IMG/VR virus record: IMGVR_UViG_3300030108_003573
Coordinates: 1-30,139 of that record
Direction: 5' to 3' (one strand)
Source of the DNA: a virus
Length of the DNA: 30,139 bases
Shown here: positions 21,149 through 29,400 of the stretch, one piece after another
Layout: every line of letters begins with the position of its first letter
Numbering within the stretch: position 1 is the first letter of the stretch
Notes under the pieces: generated by a model
What the model was told of the DNA's origin: nothing
The model's database searches: none
The model's input: the letters and a program-made list of their open reading frames with translations, nothing else
Made by a program: the position numbers and the translations under genes

Positions 21149-22294
21149 CTATACCGTGTATGTAGTGTGGGTATCTGCAGCAGTCTTTAGCTGCTTGGCA
21201 AAGGACACAAACTTAATGTCCAAGCTTACATTCAACTTGCTCAAAAGAGTATTCATATCTCTAACTCGATTTAGAAACTTATTGCGTGCAGAATCTAGGG
21301 CTGCCTTGTCAGTCGAAGGCTTATAAATTCTAGCAGCAATGTTGATATGCCGAATGTTGTTATTTTGTAGATTATTACGATACTCGTCGTCGGAATGATA
21401 ACGTTCTACAATACCAAATACCTTTTCTTGAAGGTGGCGCCCATTATCGTCGACCGCAACAATCATTGCATTGTTGGCAGTGTCAAAGTGTTCATCCGAA
21501 GCGCAGCGTGTTAGCTTTCCGCGAGCATTTTGGCGCAGACCTGGGTTCCAACCAATAGACTGAAGATGAGCGGTCAGCGCAGCGTCATCAATTTCGACGA
21601 GCTTTGCACGGTTAGGAGCATCAACAAGCTCTTTGTAAATCTTTGTTCGCGTGCCCTTGTGGGGAAAACGATCTGGACCCATGACCCGGTCTACAAGGTC
21701 ATCAAAGCTAAAACTTCCGTTACTAGTCTCCCTGGGTGGAATACCCGTGCCGGTGTAGCGACCATCCTGGGTGGGGTTCATCCTTAGTGCCTCTGATAAA
21801 ATGTAGACAGCGTCCTTGCGATTGTATGTCCTATGTGTCTGTGGCTTATTTGCCTGGACACCTTGAACTATATTAATATCAGCGGGCACACTGCCACCAG
21901 TAATGTTATAGTTCTTCGAGACGGTAATAACTGGTATCTTCTCGCCAAGCTGATCCATCGAGTAGGCTCGGTGATGACCCGTAAGCATGTTGAAATTACC
22001 CGGACTGTGAGATGCCTCCTCGACCAGTGGAGGGTTTTGGAGTCCGTCCCGCTTGATAAGAGGGATTAGATACTCCTTGCAGCGAACTTTGTCAAAAATT
22101 CTTTCTGCAACCTGGCGCTCTATAAGGTCCGTATAGTCTACCTCCTTAAAGCCAGTAATGAATCGTCGACAATCCCCGGTGCGAAGGGCATCAGCAAAAT
22201 CGTCATAAGGGTTATTATATGGTGTATTCGCATCCAATTCTGCCAATACCTTGTCTTCTTGCGCTTGCAGCGCCTCAAAATCTACCGTATTCAT
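21149..22294 (-). CDS. ParB/sulfiredoxin-fold N-terminal domain protein
   Basis: A 381-residue protein. Residues ~76-125 read LIPLIKRDGLQNPPLV, then NFNMLTGHHRAYSMDQLGEKIPVITV (from 101). This is the ParB-like nuclease-domain pattern: a helix ending in G-x-x-x-P-x-V, a strand, then the [IL]-x-GHHR box (106-109) and an LG-x-x-I-P-V strand. In ParB the corresponding arginine box binds CTP. The C-terminal half (KDAVYILSEALRMNPTQDG, and HKGTRTKIYKEL) could hold a DNA-binding helix pair, but I do not recognise it. Such domains occur in partition proteins and in phage methyltransferase gene clusters. It precedes the Dam-type gene with no gap and has GGAGGTAGA before ATG 22294. Confidence 0.7.
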   Translation of the reverse strand: MNTVDFEALQAQEDKVLAELDANTPYNNPYDDFADALRTGDCRRFITGFKEVDYTDLIERQVAERIFDKVRCKEYLIPLIKRDGLQNPPLVEEASHSPGNFNMLTGHHRAYSMDQLGEKIPVITVSKNYNITGGSVPADINIVQGVQANKPQTHRTYNRKDAVYILSEALRMNPTQDGRYTGTGIPPRETSNGSFSFDDLVDRVMGPDRFPHKGTRTKIYKELVDAPNRAKLVEIDDAALTAHLQSIGWNPGLRQNARGKLTRCASDEHFDTANNAMIVAVDDNGRHLQEKVFGIVERYHSDDEYRNNLQNNNIRHINIAARIYKPSTDKAALDSARNKFLNRVRDMNTLLSKLNVSLDIKFVSFAKQLKTAADTHTTYTV

Positions 22295-22312
22295 TCTACC
22301 TCCAAAAGAAAT

Positions 22313-22335
22313 GGGGCACCTGTAACCCGTGCCCC
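22313..22335 (-). terminator. Rho-independent terminator after the SSB gene
   Basis: A 7-base-pair stem GGGGCAC/GTGCCCC (22313-22319 with 22329-22335, 9-base loop) with ATTTCTTTT following on the minus strand. It separates the SSB gene from the ParB-like gene. No promoter was found for the downstream trio, so some readthrough is likely. Confidence 0.7.
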
Positions 22336-22349
22336 CCTGCGGTTCTGAA

Positions 22350-23105
22350 TTAAGCGTTCATCAGCTCGTTGAATGCATTGTCCACCGAGTCAGTGTTGTT
22401 GTTCGCATACTGTACGGTCTCCGTAGAGTTACCCTCAGCGTCAACACCACCAGAAATAAACTCTTCTAGAAGCTTCTCAACCTCATCAGGGCTCTTGCGC
22501 TCGAAAAGCTCCATGATATCCTGAATGGAGTTGAGGTACATCGTCGTCGTATCCGTATCCTCAGAGAGGGGCGAGGAACGACGGCGAGGCTGCAGCTTCG
22601 TTTGCGGGAACTGGGCACCAGCGGGCTTGCCATACTGGAGCACGAGGTCAGTTCCCTCATCAGTATCGGTGATATCACCGTAATCTGGGTTTAGCACTAG
22701 ATTCAGCAGACTCTCATAGGCAGTCTTGCCATAGCCCCACCAACGAACACCGTCAGTCTCCTCGCCACGGACAAGAACCGGGCTAAAGAAGCGCTGTCGC
22801 ACGAAGAGGCTCTTTGCCATCTTCTTGGAGGACTCATCATTCTTATCTGCACCTTCACGCCATAGATTGGAAGCAAAGTCACAGATAGGACACGAGTCCC
22901 CGAAGTTACGCTTAGGGCATAGAATACCACCCTTAGTTACATTATAGTGAAAATAGACCTCCTTGAAGGGGTCGCCGTCTTCGGTAGGCACCACACGAAT
23001 TGTCTGGTTACCGTCGTTCGGGCGCCAAAAGGCACTCTTAGAGCTATCTCCATTGTTCTGCACTGCAGCGAGCTTTGCTCGCATCTTTTCTAGATTGATT
23101 CCCAT
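22350..23105 (-). CDS. Single-stranded DNA-binding protein, T4 gp32-like
   Basis: A 251-residue protein that coats single-stranded DNA at the fork and in recombination. The N-terminal basic helix (GINLEKMRAKLAAVQ) matches the gp32 cooperativity region. SAFWRPNDGNQTIRVVP starts the OB-fold core. A zinc site is visible as His53 in YFHYN, Cys63 in ILCPKRNFG, and Cys72/Cys75 in SCPICDF, an HCCC set as in gp32 with slightly shorter spacing. The C-terminal ~75 residues are acidic and would bind replication partners. It is transcribed from a perfect-consensus promoter with a hairpin at the start of its leader, and followed by a terminator, consistent with high, separate expression. Confidence 0.9.
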   Translation of the reverse strand: MGINLEKMRAKLAAVQNNGDSSKSAFWRPNDGNQTIRVVPTEDGDPFKEVYFHYNVTKGGILCPKRNFGDSCPICDFASNLWREGADKNDESSKKMAKSLFVRQRFFSPVLVRGEETDGVRWWGYGKTAYESLLNLVLNPDYGDITDTDEGTDLVLQYGKPAGAQFPQTKLQPRRRSSPLSEDTDTTTMYLNSIQDIMELFERKSPDEVEKLLEEFISGGVDAEGNSTETVQYANNNTDSVDNAFNELMNA

Positions 23106-23133
23106 ATTGTTTTTTTCCTTTATTGGTTATAGT

Positions 23134-23157
23134 AAGTCGAGCAAATCTTCCCGACTT
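23134..23157 (-). promoter_or_regulatory. Hairpin in the SSB mRNA leader
   Basis: An 8-base-pair stem (23134-23141 with 23150-23157, one G-U pair, 8-base loop) at the 5' end of the predicted SSB transcript, which should start near 23160. The remaining ~30 bases to the ATG are A-rich and unstructured. Confidence 0.5.
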
Positions 23158-23166
23158 CTACCATTG

Positions 23167-23195
23167 ATTATATCAAAATTTGGGGTATATGTCAA
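23167..23195 (-). promoter_or_regulatory. Perfect-consensus sigma-70-type promoter for SSB
   Basis: Minus-strand TTGACA (23190-23195), 17-base spacer, TATAAT (23167-23172) with an extended TG(A). It is the strongest-looking promoter in the window, in the 93-base gap before the SSB gene. Confidence 0.8.
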
Positions 23196-23198
23196 GAA

Positions 23199-24029
23199 CT
23201 ATTTTTCTTGAACGATTGAGCTGTAGGCTACGCAATAAACGTAGTCTTCGTCATATTGAGTGGGGTATATCCCATAAGTGGTCTTAGTATTTTTGGCGTT
23301 TTCTTTTACCTGTGCTATGACCCGTTTATGAATATCCCCTTGAGTCTTTAACTTTTTTTCATTGATAGCATAATAATACACTTTTTCTCGCACGTTGTCA
23401 AGATCAAAAAACATTTTTTCTTCACCTGTCTCAAAGTCGACGAGACCATAGGATACAATGCGACTAATCTGATGAGGAGGAGAAATATTGTCCATTACGC
23501 TATCGCTGTGTGAAAGCACATTGACCATATGCATAGTAGGGACAAGTAATTCGTTTAGTTGTTCATAAAATCCGATTACAGGTAAGTCTCCCAATATTTC
23601 TTCCAAGCGCGTGTTATCAATTAAAACTACTTTCTCAAACACTCCAGAGCGTGCATATTCCTGAAAGACGTTAAAAGTAACCCTCTGTTGCAGTCGCGCA
23701 GTCTCACCAATCAATTCAGGGTCTGAAAAAATATACAACACATGTAATCTACATTTTTTAACTTGTTCCAAAATCCGTAGTGATGCGCCGCTAATCATAC
23801 CGCAGCCAGACACGACAAACAACACATCTCCTTCAACATTTTTAAAAAATGTCTTGAGACTGCCTACTGATTTTTCGAAATTCTCTGGACCTTCTGATGC
23901 TTTGACGCCATAAGTCCTGGGTGTTCTCTTAAGTCCGACGTCCATCTGATACACCTCATATTGAGGATACTGAGCAAACCTGTGTGCAATTCTGCAGCCG
24001 GCTTTGCCAAGACCAATTATTGTTTCCAT
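23199..24029 (-). CDS. Divergent tubulin/FtsZ-superfamily GTPase-like protein
   Basis: A 276-residue protein whose segment order follows FtsZ/tubulin. IIGLGKAGCRIAHRF (4-18) matches the first strand and T1 loop (FtsZ VIGVGGGG). GDVLFVVSGCGMISGAS (67-83) matches the strand and T4 signature loop (FtsZ GGGTGTG), here degenerate as GCGMISG. HVLYIFSDP (96-104) matches TVAVVTKP. A helix with Gly129 precedes KVVLIDNTRLEEIL (133-146), matching VITIPNDKLL with Asn139. FYEQLNELLVPTMHMVNVL (154-172) matches the core helix H7, followed by ISRIVSYG. It is ~100 residues shorter than FtsZ. GTP binding and filament formation are inferred. Phage tubulins (PhuZ, TubZ) position or segregate DNA. It overlaps the polymerase gene by 13 bases. 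Confidence 0.65.
   Translation of the reverse strand: METIIGLGKAGCRIAHRFAQYPQYEVYQMDVGLKRTPRTYGVKASEGPENFEKSVGSLKTFFKNVEGDVLFVVSGCGMISGASLRILEQVKKCRLHVLYIFSDPELIGETARLQQRVTFNVFQEYARSGVFEKVVLIDNTRLEEILGDLPVIGFYEQLNELLVPTMHMVNVLSHSDSVMDNISPPHQISRIVSYGLVDFETGEEKMFFDLDNVREKVYYYAINEKKLKTQGDIHKRVIAQVKENAKNTKTTYGIYPTQYDEDYVYCVAYSSIVQEK
23373..23401 (-). promoter_or_regulatory. Second candidate promoter upstream of SSB, inside the tubulin-like gene
   Basis: Minus-strand TTGACA (23396-23401), 17-base spacer, TATTAT (23373-23378). It lies within the coding region of the tubulin-like gene, about 270 bases before the SSB ATG. It may simply be coding sequence, but the match is close (11 of 12). Confidence 0.5.
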
Positions 24030-25204
24030 TCTCTCATATCCCCATAGCTCTTGCCATATTTTACATTAACTCCGAACTTTCCTAAAGCAGTATTTGAGAA
24101 ATGTTCAACTAAAACGTTGATTAAGGCGCACTCGCCATCCGTTAAATCTAAAACGACCTCGTCATGGACGCAAAATGCAACATGTGATGCCTTATCTTGA
24201 AGGTATTTATCCAACTTGATCATTTGGCGCAGCACAACATCAGAACAAGTGCTCTGAATAAGATAGCTCATTGCGTGGTGGGCATCAGCTGGAATGGTTC
24301 TGTTAAACGGATTCTTCACAGCTCTACCATCCCAGTGCTTGTTTATGACCGCACCCTTGTCGTATACTCGCTCAGCAACGTTGTCCTTGGACCTTGGATT
24401 GTAAAGCCACGCAAAGAATCTTTCCTTAACTTCTTCTCTGGTTCCAAGGCTGTCATAGACGTTCTGGCGGTTCCAGTCGTGGACATCAAAGTCAGGCTGC
24501 TCCATCTCGGACAAAGCTAGAAACGTGCGCAGCTCTGCACCGTTGAAGTCAAGAGAGACAAACCAGTCGTTGGTCGGCGTGACGACCTTGCGAAACTTCT
24601 TGTCCATTGTGAGGATTGGAAAGCTGTTCTTCTTTGTGGTCAGGCGCCCAGTCTTTGTCCCAAAGATATTGTAGTCGCACGAAAGTGAAATATGACCTAG
24701 CTTCTTTGTAAAGTCCCTCGTTCGCTTCTGGTGCATGAGGTCGCGGAGAGCCCAGGGGTCGACCTGGAGCTTACGATGTTTAATATCGTGGAGCACCTTA
24801 GTCAGGTCTACCAGAAAATCATAGTTGTCGGGCTTATGGTAGTTTTTAAAAACATACTCAGTAATCTTGTTTTTCATCTCGCAATACTCTCGCAGAAAGC
24901 GCTCGTTTACGAGGTCAAAGAAGCAGTTTTCGGTAAGGTCTATTTTAGCCGCCGTAAAGGCACGTAGGAACGCCTTCATTCTTCCATTGATAGTTTCCCA
25001 CTCCTCAGCGAGATCGCGCGGACAGGTGCCCTCTAGAGGCTTCTGGGCATATAGAAAAGCATACTCCATATCCCTCCTGTCACGAAGGAAGGCAGAGTAG
25101 TTCCAAGTGTGCGTCAGTCCCTCGGGAACAGCGTCAAAATGCAACTCATTGTTACAGTAAACGCCGACACACTCTTCTTTGTTGTCAAGTGTCTGAAAAA
25201 TCAT
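24017..25204 (-). CDS. Compact family A DNA polymerase (PolA catalytic domain)
   Basis: A 395-residue family A polymerase with only palm, fingers and thumb; no 3'-5' or 5'-3' exonuclease domain is present. The landmarks are FGTKTGRLTT (181-190, usual TGRxSS), motif A SLDFNGAELR (217-226) with catalytic Asp219 and Glu224, and motif B Arg256-Lys260-Phe264-Tyr268, whose 4-residue spacing equals that of the O helix in Klenow. Motif C is CVHDEV (345-350), with His347-Asp348-Glu349. Motif A reads FNGAELR where most enzymes have YSQIELR. A 5'-3' exonuclease is encoded separately at 16687-17649. Its ATG overlaps the preceding stop (TAATG). It may replicate or repair phage DNA alongside DnaE; the division of labour is unknown. 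Confidence 0.92.
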   Translation of the reverse strand: MIFQTLDNKEECVGVYCNNELHFDAVPEGLTHTWNYSAFLRDRRDMEYAFLYAQKPLEGTCPRDLAEEWETINGRMKAFLRAFTAAKIDLTENCFFDLVNERFLREYCEMKNKITEYVFKNYHKPDNYDFLVDLTKVLHDIKHRKLQVDPWALRDLMHQKRTRDFTKKLGHISLSCDYNIFGTKTGRLTTKKNSFPILTMDKKFRKVVTPTNDWFVSLDFNGAELRTFLALSEMEQPDFDVHDWNRQNVYDSLGTREEVKERFFAWLYNPRSKDNVAERVYDKGAVINKHWDGRAVKNPFNRTIPADAHHAMSYLIQSTCSDVVLRQMIKLDKYLQDKASHVAFCVHDEVVLDLTDGECALINVLVEHFSNTALGKFGVNVKYGKSYGDMREWKQ

Positions 25205-26424
25205 TAATATGTGGGGCTAAGGTTTCTACCAGTTCGAATAGATTCACGGTCCACAACAATCTTTGCAAAAGAGCCGCTATAGTTCGCAAACCCATTCAAT
25301 TTATCATTGATGAGGGTCAGCGCTGCTGTCATACCCTGTGTCGCTAAAATAGAGGGAATATTCTTTTTAAGACTAACAATATCACCTTCACTGATTGGAA
25401 GTTCTTGTTCAGCATACCTTATATCAATATATTTGTCAAGCCAAAAGTTCTCAGGGTATATTTGTTCTATCTCTTCAAACCTAATTGTCTTTCGACAGAC
25501 CCTAGCTTTTCTATTGTTCACCACCGTTCTTACAAACCTTTTGGTCAAGGACAGCTCATTATACAAATCAAAAGCAAATCTTTTTAACTCCTCGATATCA
25601 GAGGCTCCCAAGCGCTGATAATTTACCTTCAACACATCGTTCTCTGTATTCAAGCCGTATACCGCTGCATATTGTAACATGAACGGGTTGGCGATATCAG
25701 CCACAAGCTCCCAAGGTCGATTTTTATTTACAAAGAAACCGTGCTTTTTTAAAACTTCAAGATAATATTGAAAGTTTGGTGAAGTTATGAAAGACTCTTT
25801 ATCCTCATCGTTGGTAGGGTCCAAATCGGAGACAGATATTACAAGACCAGAAACAGCCGGCGGGCAAAACTTAGTTGTTGTAAACGCAGTGGTTGTCAAA
25901 ACGGATGATTCAGTTAAGTCCGCTATGTATTCTAAGAATACAGGCACGAATGACCTGAAATTTAGAATTCTTTGATTTCTTTTACTTGTGAGAAACACGT
26001 CGAAAAAGACTCGTTTGAGGCTGGCTCTATAATTGTTGTATACGCTCTGTAGGTTAATATGCCCTGCATATGCTTTTAAATTATATAAGAAAGGATCCGA
26101 GCTGTCAAGCTTTCCTTGCACGGAAGCTTTTTCAAATTCTTGAACCACTTGTGCAAATGCATCCGCAACAAAGTTAACTGCAGCCACCTCAGCTTTAGGG
26201 TCATCAACTTTTTCAATTCTTTTTAGCCCCGTCTTCACCAGAGATATTGGATTGTGATTTTTATTTATTCTCCCATATAACATATACTCTGCAAAATTAA
26301 AGTCCCGAATAGGATGAAGATATAAGGACGTAGCGCTTCGAGGAAACGCTTGTTGGGAATATTTTAATCTTTGGTAAAACAGCTCGGTTGAGCCAAGGTC
26401 GTTTTTTCCTTCAAAGTTTGTCAT
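25204..26424 (-). CDS. Unknown phage protein, possibly virion-associated
   Basis: A 406-residue soluble protein I do not recognise. Visible segments include SATSLYLHPIRDFNFAEYML (30-49), a helical region ~80-150 (VADAFAQVVQEFEKAS) and TTKFCPPAVSGLVISVSDLD (~183-202). The C-terminal half contains PWELVADIANPFMLQYAAVY and ends in RESIRTGRNLSPTY. No transmembrane segment or catalytic motif is evident. It overlaps the 1182-residue virion protein by 3 bases and the polymerase by 3 bases, so it sits exactly between virion and replication genes. A structural role is inferred from the upstream neighbour only. A consensus promoter lies inside it. Confidence 0.7.
   Translation of the reverse strand: MTNFEGKNDLGSTELFYQRLKYSQQAFPRSATSLYLHPIRDFNFAEYMLYGRINKNHNPISLVKTGLKRIEKVDDPKAEVAAVNFVADAFAQVVQEFEKASVQGKLDSSDPFLYNLKAYAGHINLQSVYNNYRASLKRVFFDVFLTSKRNQRILNFRSFVPVFLEYIADLTESSVLTTTAFTTTKFCPPAVSGLVISVSDLDPTNDEDKESFITSPNFQYYLEVLKKHGFFVNKNRPWELVADIANPFMLQYAAVYGLNTENDVLKVNYQRLGASDIEELKRFAFDLYNELSLTKRFVRTVVNNRKARVCRKTIRFEEIEQIYPENFWLDKYIDIRYAEQELPISEGDIVSLKKNIPSILATQGMTAALTLINDKLNGFANYSGSFAKIVVDRESIRTGRNLSPTY
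26080..26108 (-). promoter_or_regulatory. Perfect-consensus sigma-70-type promoter inside the 406-residue gene
   Basis: Minus-strand TTGACA (26103-26108), 17-base spacer, TATAAT (26080-26085). It lies within coding sequence, about 880 bases before the family A polymerase ATG, and could separate replication-gene transcription from the virion operon upstream. Confidence 0.6.
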
Positions 26425-29400
26425 TAATTATTTCCCCCCTGACCTTGATTTATGGCTCTTGTGGTAGGCGTCGGCGAGTCAGTCAAGCTCTGTGCCTCTA
26501 TCTCTTCTGGGCACCTTTCCTCGCGACCAGCTGTTTGTTCTGCTCCGGAGAAGCCAAGTGCGCCTCTAGCGCCCGATGCCACAAAAATAGCCTTCATAGT
26601 AGTCTCGAACTTGCCCCCCTGAATATAAGAGCGAACGCCCGTGACATCATGGTAGCCACCTATCCCAAGCAAGTTAGCGGGAGAATATGGCTCAGCTGGG
26701 CTTCCGAGCATTGGAGCGATTCCGGAAGGGTTTAAGAATACTTTCATTCCTGGGGCAAACATGGTGTTACCAAACATTGTGATCTCTATTTCATAAACAT
26801 TTGCCAGAATTGTTAAACCTGTAGCTGATGCCTCTGCGTCCGCAGCCTGAAACCTACCTTCTCTAAGAAATGGTAGATCTGTTTTGGAGAATTTAACAGA
26901 CTTAAAGATACCTCGATCTTTTCCTATTCCAAAGTGATATATGCCACGTTCATTATCCTCAGTGAAGTTGCCCCGTCGTCGTTCTGTTGACCCTGGATTA
27001 ATGGCGTATACTAACATGTAATGATACGTTCGTTCGCCCTCGTTGGGAGCCCTTAGCAACGGACGCAGGGATGTTGGAATCCCGTCGACGTCTAATCTAG
27101 TAAAGTCTTGAGGGGTGTCAAATCCCAACTGTTGACGCAAAGCAGCGCGAGATCTTGGGTCTGGTAGGATATTAAAATTGTTTTGAACTATGTCGCCGCC
27201 ACTAACATCAGCTGCAGCAGAGAAAAAGTTAGACCTCAACTGCAGGTTTTGACGCGCAATATTTCCAAAGCCGTGCGCCTGGTTTCGCATGATATTAGAG
27301 AGCATCTTGTTCGCCAAGTCGCGAACAAACACCAATATTGGATATGTGGTCCTCTGTTCTGAGATCGCTTGTTTTAGAAGCCACTCACCAAAAAAACTCA
27401 CAGATATTGGAATATCAGCCAGATTTATGTTATACAAAAATTCAGTCTGTGCGGGCAAGTCAGGCTGCACAGGCTGCAGAGTGCGCTTAAAACTTATTGG
27501 TCCCAAAAGTATACGCAAATCCTTTTGCAATTTGCCCACCATTCCAGCAGAGGGATTTTGACCTGCGTTGGGAGGAACCGATGTTGAGGCTTGTTCAAGA
27601 GCAACTTTTATTAAGTCTCCAAAAAAGAAATACTGTAGATTTAAATTCCTTGCACTTGGGTCATAAGCTATATCTTGTATCTTCTTAAGTATTGTATCGT
27701 CGCTAACATTCTGACCGCTAAGTGATAAAATCTGCGCTAATTGTCCAGAGGATTGAGACGCAACATTTGAGAAGTCAACATCTACTGCTGAAGAATTATT
27801 ATTGGAATTATTGAGCACTGAATTAACTGCTCTGGTATTAACACCCGACTCGCCGAAGTTAATATATCTTTGTAAACTTGTAACTGGCACCGGCACGTAA
27901 TATATTCGCTGCTCGTCGACAAGCCTTTTTAGCAAACTTTGATAAGAGTTTAGGCGCTCAGCTCGTAGAACTCCCTTATAGTTTTCAATAATTCTATTGA
28001 CCTCTTCTTCATTGCAGCGGCTCCGAGCGCGATCAATCTGTGCGCGGCGCTCAAGTCTTCTCTGCTTAAGCTCAGGGGTTGCTAGGACATCAGAGTCTTG
28101 ATCTAGATATGAAGCCTCTTGCCAGGCGACATACTGAATTGACATGTTTACATTACCCTGATCGTTTACATCGATTGAATGGTCAATGGCAGTTAAGTAC
28201 ATCACCATCCTAGAATTTACAACAGCATCTCTTTTTGCCTCGCGTTCCTGGCGAGTGCCCAAAAAGGCATTTTCTGAGCCAGGGTCTTGCCAGCCCACAT
28301 CAACTTTAAGTTTATAATAATCTGGATTCCAAGCGCCCTCGCGGGTCTGCCTGACTACGCCGATATTAACAAGGTCAACATACCTGAATGAGCGCATCTC
28401 GCTTTTCAAATCTGTAGAGCCCAGCTTTCTAACTCTCAAAATTTCATCAAAACTTTGAAAATGAAGCTTTAATTCTGCAAAAATGTCTCTTCGAGAGGTG
28501 AAGGGGTCTCTACCCTCAAGTCGCCAATCAAAACTCGTCAGACCCACTCCCCTGCCGCGATCAAACGCATTCTTCATCATTGACCCTATTTCGGATTGTT
28601 GAATATAGTTGTCAAATGGTATTTCTTGCTCCTCGTATGTTACTTGAGTTTCGTCGACGTTTTCTGCATTATCTGTGTCGGAAAAAACTTTGAACAGCCT
28701 TATCTTTGGAACAAGACCCGCTAGCTCAGAGGGTCTTAATAAATCCATCTGCTGCAACGCAGGATTATGCATTAAGCGATTTACCACAGTATCAGTGCGT
28801 CCATGAATCATACTAAAGTAAGGGGCGCCTGAATCTTCGCTTAGATAAGTAGGCACTCGAATCTTCTGATTTTGCTTGGCAAAATCTGGAAGGTGGTCTA
28901 TAAGAAATGCCTGCTCGGCTAACCGCCTCAATTGAGACTGGATCTCTTGGCTTCCTCGGTCCTCTTCGGGCACAGTCTGCTCCTGGACTCGGCGAGCCTC
29001 TATCTGTCCCAGAAGCTCTTGTGCCTCTTGAAAGTCCCTGGTGTTCTGGGGACCGCTGGGATCTGCCAGGGTCTGTTGTGCATCCTCTGGCAGCTCGTCA
29101 ATAGACTCGTGTAATATCTCATTAGTTCGAGACCTAATAAACAAAGCCACTATCTCGTCTAACCCAATATAGTCTATTACTTCGCTCTCAGCTGGCTCTG
29201 AGCCGTTTCTGGCAAAGAGGGTGTAATACGCCCATCTAAAGTTTGTCTTAGCGTTGTAAAGTATTCCAGCTGGGCTGGAGGGCGTTTCGCTCGGACTTTG
29301 ACTAAAGAATATCGCGGTTCTCCTGAGTCTGTTTACTTGGTCTGCGTCTGATAGACCTCCAGCATCTGCGTTCACCACCCTTTCTCTAAAAGCTGCTTCA

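Noticed and set aside
23193-23210. 6-bp inverted repeat at the end of the tubulin-like gene
   Set aside because: AT-rich, short and without a following T tract; it overlaps the SSB -35 box and is not a convincing terminator.
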